64,000 nucleotides of DNA, from NCBI RefSeq assembly GCF_041146795.1, contig NC_135180.1, forward strand, positions 40,513,794-40,577,793, read 5' to 3'. This DNA is from Maylandia zebra. Taxonomy: Eukaryota; Chordata; Actinopteri; Cichliformes; Cichlidae. The position numbers were made by a program, and so were the translations under genes. The notes beneath the pieces are model-generated. The model did no database searches. It had not been told where the DNA came from and saw only the letters and a program-made list of their open reading frames with translations. Shown in pieces: positions 25,301-35,146 of the stretch; positions within the stretch are counted from its first letter, which is position 1; the number at the start of each line of letters is the position of its first letter.

Positions 25301-26735
25301 AATGCAGAGATGTATATAAAAACACAGTGAGTGAAGAAACGATACATCACGGGAAGCCCCTAGCAGCCTAGGCCTATGGCAGCAGACAAAGAGGGGTCTG
25401 AAATCTGAAGGCTCTGGCTCCCATCGTACTTGTGGTTCCCAGTGATAGCAAAGTACTGTATTTGGGTGATGCGCTACTGTGAAGTCTTTAAGATGAGATC
25501 AGGCTTAATTATTCACGACTGAGCATATGAGAAGGAGTTTAAATTCAATTCTGGATTTAATAGGGAGCCAATGAAGAAAGCCAATCGATATGAATTAACA
25601 AACCGCTGCAGCACAGTAGGTTTCATACCTAAGGCATGCTCTAATCGTTGTAAGAATGTAAAATACTATGGTAAATTGTATCGAATGCTGCACTGAACTC
25701 TAGCAGGACAAGCACACAGTTCACTCCACTGCCAGAGGCAAAAACATCATTTGTAACAGTGACTATACTGTTTCTGTACTGAAAGTTCTGAACCGTGATA
25801 GAAACTCAAAGAAAGGGTTTCTGATCAGTTAGCTGTTTCACAAATACTCTGTCAAGAATTTTTGACATAATATAAAGGTTGGTGAGCTGGGTGAAGTGAT
25901 AGATTTTTAATTACTGGCAGCTTTTAGGCCTGTAGTATGTAGCCCATTAATAGAGATGGGATGATCATATTTAAGATTGAAGGATTAACTAATGGTAGGA
26001 CTTCTTTGTGGAGTCTAAAAAACATGTTGATGGTTTAGAAGAAGTAATTAAAGAAATTCATTCAGAAAGTTATCTTATCTTGTGGTTTGGGAGCGAGTAG
26101 CAAATAACATAATTTGGTCTTGTCCTTAATTTATGCAGTAGATGATGAAGTCTTTGTAGGCAGTCTGTAACCTAACCCTCCCAAACTTTCTTTGAGTTCT
26201 GATTTACTAAGTACATGGCTTTCTCAGCAGAGGTGGCAGGCGTGCATAGTGTTATTCATGCTCAGTTTTCCAGCTTTATGCCAAAGATTGAAGTTATCCT
26301 TTTGGCCAGTTTTCAAGACTGGGTTTGTAAGTTGAAGGTGTTATTTAGCTGAATAATTCTCTCCCATACAGTTCACCACTCAGGAAAACTGGAGCTCAGA
26401 CTTCTTGGATTGGTCTGCCAGTACAATTAACTACACAACAGCCATATTTTTAGTTGGATAACTTCAATAAAATTGCTGGCAAAGGCTGCAGAAGACTCCT
26501 GTTAGATGAGGTTAAGCCAAGAAGATGGCTATGAGCTACAGCTAACAACCTCTCTCTCCGTTTACAGCCTGACTACGTGCAACCGCTTGTTGCAGTCAAG
26601 TTATTGTTCACAAAAGAAGACTATAACATCGAGCAGACGGTGGAGTGTAAAGTTGAGGGTTCTAACCTCCGCAATGATGATGAGCGAGACAAATTTCTGG
26701 GTCGCGTCACTTTTCGGGTCAAAGTGTCAGAGTAA
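7327..26735 (+). CDS. atp1b2: Na+/K+-ATPase beta subunit (beta-2/beta-3 class), seven exons, complete
   Basis: Exons: 7327-7600, 16122-16250, 16343-16441, 23253-23440, 23517-23567, 23741-23827, 26568-26735. All junctions are GT-AG and in phase, giving 331 codons plus TAA. The beta subunit is a type II membrane glycoprotein needed for folding and surface delivery of the pump alpha chain. Residues 1-70 are a Q/N- then K/E-rich cytoplasmic extension; next come [14 protein letters not shown], one membrane helix at about 93-117 ([20 protein letters not shown]), and an ectodomain with six cysteines (three expected disulfides), N-glycosylation sequons (NRS, NDS, NCT) and FPYYGKK. Mammalian beta-3 is 279 residues, so the N-terminus is about 50 longer. 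Exons 5 and 6 (17 and 29 codons) and GLKPEG match beta-3; YNDSIQ and PGLVIRP match beta-2. The tail-to-tail tp53 exon at 54 kb matches the mammalian ATP1B2-TP53 order, hence the symbol. Some fish genes of this mixed type are annotated as beta-233-like. Class is certain; paralogue name is not. Confidence 0.92.
7601..8618. other. Start of ATPase intron 1, CpG-rich then AT-rich, nothing else seen
   Basis: The first 250 bases stay CpG-rich (promoter-associated island). The remainder shows no exon or repeat that I can name. Confidence 0.4.
8619..9523. mobile_element. TIR transposon or MITE, possibly PIF/Harbinger-like
   Basis: The left end GGCTACGTCTACACTA and the right end TAGTGTGGACATGGCC are imperfect inverted repeats. 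TTA lies outside both ends, a 3-bp duplication as made by PIF/Harbinger elements. Internal arms (GAAAACG, AAAACGC and CATTTTC words) continue the inverted symmetry. No transposase ORF is present, so it is non-autonomous. It hosts a second element at 8821-9054. The superfamily is uncertain. Confidence 0.5.
8821..9054. mobile_element. Second MITE nested inside the first
   Basis: The left end CAGGTGTTCTGGGAATCCAT, then CCTACC, mirrors the right end (reverse complement CCAGTGTTCTGAGAAACCAT, then CCTAC). Imperfect terminal repeats of about 45 bp bound 234 bp without an ORF. It sits inside the TIR element at 8619-9523, so it inserted later. Confidence 0.5.
9524..10171. other. Intron 1 sequence, no gene seen
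   Basis: No exon or identifiable repeat was seen here. Confidence 0.35.
10172..10345 (+). repeat. Teleost retroposon 3' module
   Basis: It contains GAGGTTTCTTCCTGTTAAAA, then GGGAGTTTTTCCTTCCCACT, and GTGCCTTGAGGTGACTGTTG before a GGCGCTGTATTAATAAAATT end. The same module occurs at 24255-24545, and its tail at about 745-835. It is a widespread fish interspersed repeat with a LINE-type 3' end. Confidence 0.6.
10380..10560. mobile_element. Penelope-like terminal fragment in a fold-back arrangement
   Basis: Arms of 35 bp at 10418-10452 and 10521-10555 are exact inverted repeats. The spacer holds the word GAAGACGTTTCACC and an inner inverted repeat (CTTCTTCAGTTC, 1 nt, GAACTGAAGAAG). The same unit occurs as a single forward copy at 11308-11438. 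The nearby GIY-YIG remnant at 11.55-11.70 kb suggests a Penelope-like origin. The head-to-head join suggests a template switch or hairpin-mediated rearrangement. Confidence 0.55.
10813..11038 (+). mobile_element. tRNA-derived SINE
   Basis: The pol III box A (TAGCTCAGTAGGTAGAGTGG) and box B (GGTTCGACTCC at 10867-10877) are both well preserved. The tRNA-unrelated body includes GAGGTACCCCTGAGCAAGGT and GCTCCCCGGGCGCTGCACTG. This body is typical of an abundant fish SINE. The head does not fold as a complete tRNA with an acceptor stem and CCA end, so it is a SINE and not a tRNA gene. Confidence 0.75.
11300..11705 (+). mobile_element. Penelope-like element remnant with GIY-YIG C-terminal part
   Basis: Region 11308-11438 repeats the 10380-10500 unit. 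Downstream, in shifted frames, are words such as [20 protein letters not shown] and VKEG, which follow the GIY-YIG core in fish Penelope-like proteins. Frameshifts and stops make it inactive. It complements the earlier part of the domain found at 402-608. Confidence 0.55.
11800..13145. repeat. GC-rich unclassified repeat in intron 1
   Basis: About 1.3 kb of C-rich, low-TpA sequence (GGGGGG and CCCCCC runs, CCCCGGCCCCACAG-type words) interrupts an AT-rich intron. Long minus-strand frames of 210 and 220 residues cross it, but they overlap one another, are Gly/Trp/Pro-rich and show no domain. It resembles the untranslated part of a retroelement inserted in fish introns; I cannot name the family. 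Confidence 0.4.
13146..13546. other. Intron 1 sequence, no gene seen
   Basis: AT-rich sequence without an exon or recognised repeat. Confidence 0.35.
13757..13957 (+). mobile_element. SINE or short retroposon inserted in the LINE, with (ATT)n tail
   Basis: GTCGGTCTGCCCCAGGGCAG, then CTGTGGCTACAA, and the 3' module AAAGCGCTTTGGGTGCCTTG plus AAAAGCGCTATATAAATCC end in about 13 ATT repeats. The flanking LINE resumes with TACTGGACTACATCAAGTTC, so the insertion is younger than the LINE. Confidence 0.65.
15751..15855. repeat. (TA)n microsatellite with a short (GT)n segment
   Basis: About 100 bp of alternating TA with an internal GT run, inside the 3' UTR of the LINE. Confidence 0.95.
16545..17473 (-). 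mobile_element. Broken mariner-like DNA transposon
   Basis: A minus-strand frame (16539-17237) contains a transposase N-terminus from [14 protein letters not shown] on. It has helix-turn-helix regions ([31 protein letters not shown]) and the first catalytic Asp in [11 protein letters not shown]. After GEVNN the frame runs into a short tandem repeat (GAGCACCGGTTC-like, about 16600-16640), so the second half with the other catalytic acids is lost. Sequence at 17437-17473 (ATGGTGTATCCATATAAATG, then GCCCTCCCTGTA) looks like the terminal repeat. It lies in intron 3 and starts about 100 bp after exon 3. Confidence 0.7.
17474..18961. other. Intron 3 sequence, no gene seen
   Basis: No exon or named repeat. 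A short inverted repeat (GTTTAGAGAGT near 18419, ACTCTCTAAAC near 18488) is the only structure noticed. Confidence 0.35.
19289..19372. repeat. (GA)n and G-rich simple repeat
   Basis: A GA run, then a G run, then further GA and GGA sequence. Confidence 0.9.
19394..21683 (-). mobile_element. 5'-truncated L2/Maui-type LINE with intact reverse transcriptase
   Basis: An uninterrupted 635-residue minus-strand frame (21683-19776) carries the whole reverse transcriptase: [40 protein letters not shown], the catalytic block [13 protein letters not shown] (about residue 320), [19 protein letters not shown] and the FADD box (about residue 410). The C-terminal region runs to [18 protein letters not shown]. 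The endonuclease domain is absent, so the copy is 5'-truncated as usual for LINEs. The 3' UTR ends, on the minus strand, with GTGACAATAAAAGTGATTTG. It lies antisense in intron 3 and looks young, as there is no stop in 1.9 kb. Confidence 0.88.
21684..22209. other. Intron 3 sequence, no gene seen
   Basis: No exon or identifiable repeat was seen. Confidence 0.35.
22210..22914 (+). mobile_element. Rex3-like (RTE-clade) LINE 3' remnant
   Basis: A frame at 22220-22660 holds [39 protein letters not shown] and [11 protein letters not shown], the C-terminal part of a fish RTE-type reverse transcriptase. A stop in the conserved RWFGHL region and later frameshifts ([14 protein letters not shown] in another frame) show decay. 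The 3' end is GAAAATGGATGGATGGG, the GATG-type tail described for Rex3. Confidence 0.7.
22932..23150. mobile_element. hAT-type MITE, copy 1
   Basis: Long inverted ends (CAGGGGTGG..., CAGGCCTGGAGGGC, GTTTTAGA; right end CCTGGAGTTGCCCACCCCTG). Flanks AGCTAGAG and ATCTAGAG fit an 8-bp duplication with one mismatch. A second copy lies at 38843-39068. No ORF. Confidence 0.7.
24255..24545 (+). repeat. Teleost retroposon, longer copy
   Basis: It begins near CTCTTCCACAGCATGTCTTT, includes GGTTCTGCTGGAGGTTTCTT and the 3' module shared with 10172-10345, and ends with GGCGCTATATTGATAAAACT. Confidence 0.6.
24546..26505. other. Intron 6, decayed repeat-like sequence
   Basis: No exon was found between 23827 and 26568. 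The sequence reads like old, heavily mutated transposon DNA but I cannot name a family. Confidence 0.35.
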
Positions 26736-27805
26736 CCAGACATGACAATTGCCATGAACACCACAAACTGGGTTTACACTGGCAATTGGTCTCCAGTTCT
26801 GGATACTTTTTAACATGGACCTGATCTTATCTCTGTCTGTTCAGACTCTAAAGAAGTGATCAAATCTGGAGAAGTGGGAGATTTCACTGGTTTTACTGCC
26901 TATATCTTTCAGACCTCCTGTTTCAGACATAGTTAACCCCAACAGATGTTTTATTTGCTCCAGATCTGCATTTTATTAAAGAGAAAACCAGAGTAACTGA
27001 CTGTAGTAGAGTCTGTTCTGACAGCTGGAGCAGATCAGGTCTGCTGTGGGGCGCATGTAAGCCAGCGGCACAATGATGTGTTGTTTTTAAATTTATGTAT
27101 GTTAGTGATGTAATAAAACAGTAATATTATACCTGCCATGTCTGACAGAGGAGTGCAACACACTGAAATGTAGTTTACATGTGACCTGGTGGTTGGTAAT
27201 CAGATTACCTACCATCCAACCAGATAATGCAACAGGAACTGCCTTTGAAATATTCATTGTACTGCAGTGAAGAACTGTGACTGTCATTAATTACATCAAA
27301 TAATGTTAGATCCCATTTCTTCTGCTTTGTGTTCTGATGCAGTCTACAAAGAGCCCATTTAGTTCCTGTTACCCACTGTATTGAAATTGGCTGCTGTTTA
27401 TCTAAAGGGTTCACATAAGTTCATTCCCAGGAAATAGGACTGAGTGCCCAAAAGACCAAATTTTGTTAAGATACAAAAAATACAGCATTAAATTTGACTG
27501 AAATAAAAACTTTTCTTCTTCAGTTTTTCACAGTTAAACATGAATAGAAATAACACTGCCTGTCCTGCTGTCATAAACATGGCCAGAAGATGTCACTGTT
27601 TTGTCATAAATCATGTTTGCAGAATTTCTTCAGATTCTTTTTCAGTATAATTTATTAGATATTTGTAAAAAGTTCTCCAGTGTTTATTAAGCATAGAATT
27701 TTTTTTAAGAAATGTGAATAATGTGTAACTGTAATAACTAGTGTTTTGGGACTATAGAAACAGATGAAACCAGCAGAGCTTTTCACCTTCATCACATGTC
27801 ATTGT

Positions 27806-27807
<2 letters not shown>
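26736..27807 (+). other. 3' UTR and downstream flank of the ATPase gene
   Basis: The first clear polyadenylation signal (AATAAA) is at 27112-27117, about 380 bp after the stop; other A-rich signals lie further on (for example near 27998). No other exon is seen. Confidence 0.5.
27112..27117 (+). promoter_or_regulatory. Candidate polyadenylation signal AATAAA for the ATPase gene
   Basis: Perfect hexamer in GATGTAATAAAACAG downstream of the TAA stop. Use is inferred from position only. Confidence 0.4.

Positions 27808-27888
<81 letters not shown>
27808..27888. repeat. (TA)n(CA)n compound microsatellite
   Basis: About 60 bp of TA followed by about 20 bp of CA. Confidence 0.95.
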
Positions 27889-30504
27889 CATTTTTTACAA
27901 AATATTCTGAACAAAAGGCACTACTTGAACGTTGTAAAACCATGTTTGTTTCTGGATGATCAAAAACAGGAAACCTAATGACACATACACTGCTGGAAAT
28001 AAAACGAAGCTCTAACACTTGTCAGTGATTTAGTGTCTTTCTTTTAATATTATTATTATTATTATTATTATTTTTAAGCTCCTATCAGACGTCCCTCTCT
28101 TTTTCATATCACTGGCCTTTTATATGGATTGAAGATTTCCTGTCAAAAAAAGCTTGTGCAGATGCAGAAAATAAAGGAACATGCGGTCTCTAAAAATTCA
28201 TGCTGGATATCTATAATGATATGCACTAGGTAATGAGTTAGGAACAGAAGGATGCACATTGTATGATGAAAATGTATCTACCTACAAATGGCTGAATTTA
28301 AAGAAGCCTGAAAGTCAGTGTGGAAAAAAGTATGCATAAAGCTATTCCAGTTTCATGTAAATCCTACTGCTAAGATGAGTGATTGAAAAACAGAAAAACA
28401 GCTATTTTTATAGAGCAAAAAATTTAAGATTTCTAAAGGGAACATTTATTTTATTTATTTATTTTTTATTTTATTAGTATTTTCCTCAAATGTGTCAAAT
28501 ATATATTTTCTCATCTAAATGTCCACTGAGCCGTGAGCCAGGGGGCGGTAATGCTCCTTAGCATTGGTTGCCGACCAAGAAGAAGAAGAAGCTGTGAGCC
28601 AGGAGAGAGGGGGTGAGTGAGTCAAATGTGCTGTTTGCATGTTAGCTGAGCGATGCTACTGTGAACTGAGGAGCTATTGTCTTGATGTGAGCTTCTACTC
28701 AGGGTTTTTTTTTTTTTCCAGTTCAGAGCAGAAATGTTTTTGTTAAGAAACTGGCTGTTGTTTTTTTCCACACAATTTCAATTATAAGCTAGATATATTT
28801 CTACTAAATAAATTAGTTTTAGCAACAGGAATGAGTCAGTGAATGAGTCAGTTGGGCTTGTGAATCATGATTCACGAGTCAGTAAAGTGATTCTCGAGTA
28901 TTGAACAACTCGTTCATGATTCGCACATCACTAGCAGCAACGGTATTCAGTAGTTTGCCTGACAATGCTTACCAATGCTTACTTTCCTCATCCCTACGGT
29001 CACACGCAGACCGTGACAAATGTCTTCCAATTTCAGCTCCATCATTCAGCGTGTTTTTCCTGTAACTTCTGTGACCCGTGTGGGAGTGTGAGTGAGCGCT
29101 ATGTGTGTGTTTGGGGGGGGGGGGGGGTAAAAGGCTACTTTGCCATGTGCTGGAGTATAACTTGTTAAGGTTCAAAATTGAGGAAGGAGAGTACAAACCA
29201 CCCTTGGTCCAGAAGCTCTTGGTCAAACAATGATTTTTAATGAATACACACGTGTAGGAAGACAACTCTGTACGCCGACAGCAAGTAGTCTTCGACTTAA
29301 TCAAAGCATAAACAGATTTTTATAGCATCAGGGTTTGATTTACTGACGCCCCTTCATACGTCACAGACAGGATATATACATACGTCAAATCAACACCACA
29401 ATGACTTTTAAGACAGAACATCATCTTCTATTTTCATGGCCGGCAGTTCCTTTCTACCTTTCAGTTCCTCTTTCTTGCCGAGACGACAAGGACGGTTCCT
29501 CTTTTACCGAGACATGACTAATCTCTCCTCTAAATAAATCTAACTCATGTGTGTGTGTGTGTGTTGACCTCACATGCTCTTTGTGTCACCTCTTCACCTA
29601 CTAACTGTCTGTGTCTCGTCCTCAAATGCTCTTTCTCAATTCACCTGTTGCACTTCTGACCTTTTACCAGAACAGAGGCTCATCCTTATGTGTTACAACC
29701 TAACTGAGACTATGTATATGTCCTCTACTAAATAAATGTTTTAACCAAGAACCTCTACTAAAACCTTAATATGAAATGACCTGATATATAAGTGTTTTGT
29801 AAGCATGTATTGCAATTCCTTCTATGTTCTAGTTTTCCCTCAGCATGTATCACCTGAACAGTCACGTCAGTGAAGCTTAAGACCTTTAAAGAACCTGAAC
29901 ATCAACTCAAATAAGCACAGATATGCATTGTGTACACAATAGTTATAACTGCATCTGAAATACAAAATTAACATCATCATAAACATCTTAAGGCCATCTT
30001 AAAGCTATCTGTTACATTGTTAAAGCAATGATCATACTGCAGATTATATTATTAATGCAATGGTAATAATGATGATTATTTAACAATAGCAGTAAAATAA
30101 TTTCCCTGCTCCACAAACTCCAGGGCTGTGTTGGGGGAGTTTGGGCTTATTTTTCCGCTATTCTTCAGTGTCGAGGAAGTGTATCTGAAGAATATGTGTA
30201 AGCTGCGCAGAAGTGAAAAGTTGAATTGATGAAAAGTTATGTACATAATGGCACCCTCGCGGTGGTTAACACTGAAAATCTAGTCATCCATTTAGCTTGA
30301 TAAGTTAACCTGGTTAACCCAAGTGAATTACTCTGTAGTCAGGTCTGTTCGGGCTTTGGGGGAATTTTGGACTCAGCAAGTAATGCTTGACTTGGGACTC
30401 ACAGTGGGAATCTGAGGGTTTGATAGTCTGGACACGCTGGGTAAATTGCGTGCGTCGCTGTATAAAAGGTCACACCTTCGGCCAAAGTGTACATATGTAA
30501 ATAG
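27889..30504. other. Intergenic, no gene seen
   Basis: It contains an (ATT)n run near 28050-28071, a fragment with GAGCCAGGGGGCGGTAATGC near 28537 (common in fish repeats), a G run near 29114-29127 and otherwise AT-rich sequence. No convincing exon. It ends at the 8-bp duplication GTAAATAG (30497-30504) of the hAT element. Confidence 0.4.
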
Positions 30505-30919
30505 TATAGCTGTCGAAATTAACGCGTTAATTGCGATAATTAAATTTTGGAATTAATTACGTTAGAATATTTAACTATTTAGTGCAACACGCAGATAAGT
30601 CGCTCCCATAATTCCACTTGATTTGTTTTTTTTTTTTTTTTTTTTTTTTATTAATATTTTTGGATGGACAGAAACATTAATAAATAAATATACAACTGCA
30701 ATAATCATACTGTCAGTTCTCTGTCCGTTTCTAAACAAACAAACAAACTAAGACAAGCAAACAAACAACACACTAACAAAAAAAAAAAAAAAAAAAAAAA
30801 AAAATTACATAAATAAATAAATAAATAAAATAAATAAAACCCAGGAGAAACAAAATAATACACCGCCTCCTGGAAAACATCAGCAAAAACAAAAACGAAT
30901 AAGGGTAAAACCCCCTGGT

Positions 30920-30967
<48 letters not shown>

Positions 30968-31028
30968 CAACAACCAAAATACCAATGACACATGAAATAT
31001 CCCTCTAAGAGACCATTTATCATAATGT

Positions 31029-34000
31029 CTAAGAGACATTGTCAATGTACCGCAAAAAGGGACCCCAGACCTGCTCAAAAATATCTTCTCTTCCCTTCAT
31101 TCTATACATAACCCGTTCATATGATGCCATCCTAGACATTTGTTCGGTCCATTCCTTAAAAGAACAGGGGCTGGATGACTTCCAATGCCTAAGAATTACC
31201 CTGCAACCAGTTATAAAAGCCAGACGCATCCACAATCTCTGTTTTTTTGAGAGAATGTTATCGTCAGGTAGTAGGCCCAGGACGCATATAGCTGGAGATT
31301 TAGAAAGATTAAGTTTAAAAATATCATTCACCAAGTTGATGATCCCATCCCACAAATAATCATTTTTCCGACATGTATACAACATATGAACTAGAGTCCC
31401 GACTTCCTGCTGACATTTCCAACAAATGTCCTTATCTGCGAGCTTCAACCTGACTAATTTACTGGGTGTCCAATAATTTCTGTGAAGCAACTTGTACTGG
31501 ATAAGTTGAGACTGTGTTTCAGGTGAGCAAACATACCATGATGAGATCAGCATCTTCCAACTGTCCTCTGAGATCTGGATACCCAGATCTTTCTCCCAAC
31601 ACCGCCTCAGTCCCCCCAAACTGGGAGCGTGTGCCTCTCTGAAGCTCCTATAAAATTTAGATGCCCTGATTCTGTTATTGTCAGGGGTTGCAAACATCTT
31701 CTGAACACTAGATGGAGGGTCTAGATTATTTTTCAAAATGGCTTTAATACAATGTCTTATTTGAAAAAACCTCCAAATTTCCCTTGGATCCAAATTGAAT
31801 TCTCGTCTGATTTCTGCAAACGATTTCATGCCAGTCTGCCCAAATAGGTCCCCCATCTGATTAATACCTGTCCTAGCCCAGGCCTCCCACCAGACCGGTT
31901 TCTTACCTATTAATACTTTCTTATTATACCAAATAGAGGCTCTAACGGTGAGATAAGGGCTGCTGTTGGTATATTGGTGAGCTCTAAGCCAGGTCTCTTG
32001 CATGAAAGACAGTACTGGATCTTTAAACGGTACTGGCCTTCCCTTCTGAGTAAGGAAGGCCTCTAAAGACGAAGGGGCCACAAGACTTTCCTCAATCCCA
32101 ACCCATGATGGCTTATCAGTAGAGGAATTATGTATCTTAACTAACTGAGAGAGGGAGAAAGCATAATGATACCAGACCATCTTAGACAATGCCAACCCAC
32201 CACTCTCTTTAGCAGCATATAATTTAGACCGATTGAACAATGGCTTTTTACCTGCCCACACAAAACCCTCTACACATGTATTATAAAGCTTTAGCAAATT
32301 ATGTGGGACTGCTATCGGTAACATGTGAAGAAAGTACTGAAGTTTAGGGGCAATAATCATCTTCACCAAATTAATTCTGCCCAAAAGGGACAGATTTATT
32401 TTAACCCAATTCTGCAACAGCGAACGGATGTTTTGAATCACTGGGGAAATATTTACTTTCATTATGTTGTCTAAACCAGGGGTCAATTTAATCCCCAAAT
32501 AAGTCAGACCCTCGGGCATCCACTTGAAATGCCATGAACTCCTCATAACAGGCGGACACAATTTAGAAATAGGCATAGCTTCAGACTTAGACCAATTTAT
32601 AGTGTATCCAGAGATTACAGAGAAAGAATCAATAATTGAGGAAATTGCAGGAACGGCCTGTTCTGGGTTAGTTGAAATTAGTAAAATATCATCTGCATAC
32701 AAAAAAGTTTTATGTTCTTCTTGACCCAAATCCACCCCTCTAATTTTCTTACATTCACGTAAAGCTATGGCTAAAGGCTCCAAAAACAGAGCAAAAATGA
32801 GAGGTGATAAGGGTGAACCTTGTCTAGTACCCCGACTTAACGAAAATGAGGGTGACATTATCCCATTGGTAATAACTGTAGCCATTGGATCTGTGTATAC
32901 CACCTGAATCCACTGCCTAAAAAAGGGACCGAAACCAAATCTCTTCAAGGTATGAAACAGAAAAGGATACTCAACTTTATCAAAAGCTTTCTCTGCGTCC
33001 AAAGAGAAGGCAACGACAGGGTCTAGCTTAGTCCTGCTCTTCCAAAGTATATGCAATACCCTACGTAGATTATCCGCAGAGCTTCTATTTTTCACAAAAC
33101 CGACCTGATCCCTATGCACCAAATACGGAAGAACTTTTTCAAGCCTAAAAGCTAATATCTTAGAAATAATTTTTTCATCCACATTAATTAATGAAATTGG
33201 GCGATAATTCCCACAATGCTGTGGGTCTTTCCCTTTTTTATGTAATAACGTGATCACTGCCGATCGCATACTAAACGGTAGTCTCCCTCTTTGAAACGCA
33301 TCTTGATATACCGACAGTAGTCTTGGAGCTAGTTCGTCCACAAACACCTTATAAAAATCTGATGGAAATCCATCATTACCTGGAGATTTACCCACTCTAA
33401 GGCTGCCGATTGCCTGCTTAACTTCAATTAATGTAATCTTACCTTCTAATATACTTCTTTGATCTTCCGACAGGCTGGGAATTTTAATAGAAGAGAAGAA
33501 ATCTGACAGCCTCTGTTCCTCCACCAGTCCATTAGAAGTGTACAGCTCCTGATAATATTTAGTAAAAATATCATTTATTTCTTTTTTACTAGTAGTCAAC
33601 TTATTATTATTACTAGGATCAAAAATAGATGGTATAAGGTTACTAGATTTTATCTGCTTAACCCTGTGTGCCAACATTTTACCTGTTCTCTCCCCTTGTT
33701 CAAAGTACTTCTGATTTAGACAAAACATTGCATATTCCACTTTTTTCTCCAATATGCTATTCATCTCAAATTTAAATTTAATTAATTTGTTCCATATGTC
33801 CCTCTCTGGGAGCAACATATGTTGTTTTTCAAGCTCCTTGATATCCTGTTCCAACTTCATCAGCTTATCCCTCTCAGCTTTTTTAATCAAGGAGCAATAT
33901 TGAATAAGGCGCCCCCTCAAATAGGCCTTAAAAGCATCCCAGGTCATTCCAACGTCGTCAATAGAGCCCTCATTGTACAACCAAAACTCCTTTATCATTT

Positions 34001-34796
34001 CCCTTATACATTCGCAATGACCCTTATTCTTCAGTATTGAGTTATTCAAGCGCCACCTAGGTGACGGTTTAATATTATCAGTGTCAGTAAGAACAAGGTC
34101 AATGGGAGCATGATCCGATATAGCAATGTTACCAATAGAGGACCCAATAGTTTGACTTGCCAAAGAACGGGACACCAAAAAGTAATCTATCCTGGAGTAG
34201 GTTGAGTGAGGATGCGAAAAAAAGGTATAATCTCTTTCTTGAGGATGAAGAAGTCTCCATATATCTACTAGACTCAGTTCCTCTGACATCACGTCCACCG
34301 CAGCGTTTGTTGGGTCCTTGCTTAGTCCAGTACAAGAAGATTTATCCAATAAGACATCCCTGACCCGGTTAAAATCTCCCCCAATTACAATGTGTGTGTT
34401 ACCTATAGTCCGCACCATGTTACAGACTTCATGAAAAAATTGTGGCTGAGGAGAATTAGGAGCATATATATTGACCAATGTCATTTTCCGCCCCTGTAAA
34501 CATGCATCCAAAACCACCCATCTACCCTCCTGATCTGTATAATGCTTAAAGACCTGAAAATCCAAGTTTCTTCTAATCAATATGACCACCCCTCTTTTTC
34601 TAGCCGAAAATGCACTAAAATAAACTTGCGCCACCCAGTCTCTTTTAAGCTTTAATGATTCGGCCTCATCAAGATGGGTCTCCTGAATCAGGGCTATATC
34701 AGTCTTTTTCTGTTTCAGATATGTGAGGATTTTCTTCCTTTTAATAACATTATGACAACCCGCTATATTCCACGACACAATTTTACATAACTCCAT
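31029..34796 (-). CDS. LINE ORF2: endonuclease and reverse transcriptase, 1255 residues
   Basis: This is the replication enzyme for target-primed reverse transcription. The N-terminal APE-type endonuclease (about residues 1-235) shows KIVSWNIAG, ALIQETHL, VIGGDFN (about residue 141) and SDHAPIDL (about residue 228). The reverse transcriptase follows: NYRPISLINVDEKIISK, RDQVGFVKNRSSADNLRR, the catalytic SLDAEKAFDKVEY, GTRQGSPLSPLIFALFLEP and FLYADDILL (YADD near residue 698). A C-terminal CCHC knuckle CWKCQQEVGTLVHMLYTC lies near residue 1123. All expected motifs are present and the length is full. It is similar in plan to Tx1/L1-type fish LINEs. No frameshift or stop is seen. Confidence 0.93.
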   Translation of the reverse strand: MELCKIVSWNIAGCHNVIKRKKILTYLKQKKTDIALIQETHLDEAESLKLKRDWVAQVYFSAFSARKRGVVILIRRNLDFQVFKHYTDQEGRWVVLDACLQGRKMTLVNIYAPNSPQPQFFHEVCNMVRTIGNTHIVIGGDFNRVRDVLLDKSSCTGLSKDPTNAAVDVMSEELSLVDIWRLLHPQERDYTFFSHPHSTYSRIDYFLVSRSLASQTIGSSIGNIAISDHAPIDLVLTDTDNIKPSPRWRLNNSILKNKGHCECIREMIKEFWLYNEGSIDDVGMTWDAFKAYLRGRLIQYCSLIKKAERDKLMKLEQDIKELEKQHMLLPERDIWNKLIKFKFEMNSILEKKVEYAMFCLNQKYFEQGERTGKMLAHRVKQIKSSNLIPSIFDPSNNNKLTTSKKEINDIFTKYYQELYTSNGLVEEQRLSDFFSSIKIPSLSEDQRSILEGKITLIEVKQAIGSLRVGKSPGNDGFPSDFYKVFVDELAPRLLSVYQDAFQRGRLPFSMRSAVITLLHKKGKDPQHCGNYRPISLINVDEKIISKILAFRLEKVLPYLVHRDQVGFVKNRSSADNLRRVLHILWKSRTKLDPVVAFSLDAEKAFDKVEYPFLFHTLKRFGFGPFFRQWIQVVYTDPMATVITNGIMSPSFSLSRGTRQGSPLSPLIFALFLEPLAIALRECKKIRGVDLGQEEHKTFLYADDILLISTNPEQAVPAISSIIDSFSVISGYTINWSKSEAMPISKLCPPVMRSSWHFKWMPEGLTYLGIKLTPGLDNIMKVNISPVIQNIRSLLQNWVKINLSLLGRINLVKMIIAPKLQYFLHMLPIAVPHNLLKLYNTCVEGFVWAGKKPLFNRSKLYAAKESGGLALSKMVWYHYAFSLSQLVKIHNSSTDKPSWVGIEESLVAPSSLEAFLTQKGRPVPFKDPVLSFMQETWLRAHQYTNSSPYLTVRASIWYNKKVLIGKKPVWWEAWARTGINQMGDLFGQTGMKSFAEIRREFNLDPREIWRFFQIRHCIKAILKNNLDPPSSVQKMFATPDNNRIRASKFYRSFREAHAPSLGGLRRCWEKDLGIQISEDSWKMLISSWYVCSPETQSQLIQYKLLHRNYWTPSKLVRLKLADKDICWKCQQEVGTLVHMLYTCRKNDYLWDGIINLVNDIFKLNLSKSPAICVLGLLPDDNILSKKQRLWMRLAFITGCRVILRHWKSSSPCSFKEWTEQMSRMASYERVMYRMKGREDIFEQVWGPFLRYIDNVS

Positions 34797-34972
34797 AACA
34801 CCATGTGAGCCGAATTATTATACAAATTTATCCAGAGGAATATCCCATTTACCCATATAACAACTCTTAGAGCCAGTAACATGAGACAACCCAATGATCC
34901 AAAAATTAGGTCTATACAGGACAGTTGGTACCATACCATCAAAACCAACAACAAAACCAAACACGAGAAAAG

Positions 34973-35009
<37 letters not shown>

Positions 35010-35146
35010 AAACAAAAAAACAAAAGAACATGAAAACATAAAAAATCGCAGGTCCGTGGCACTCAAAAAAAATTCCCAGATGGTGTCCCTCCTTACGTCT
35101 CCCCCCCCCCTCAGAAGTAAACCAACCCATAGCTTATCAAATCCTC
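34797..35146. other. LINE inter-ORF spacer with homopolymer
   Basis: Spacer between ORF1 and ORF2. The plus strand has a run of about 35 A near 34973-35008, that is, poly-U in the LINE RNA. Confidence 0.7.
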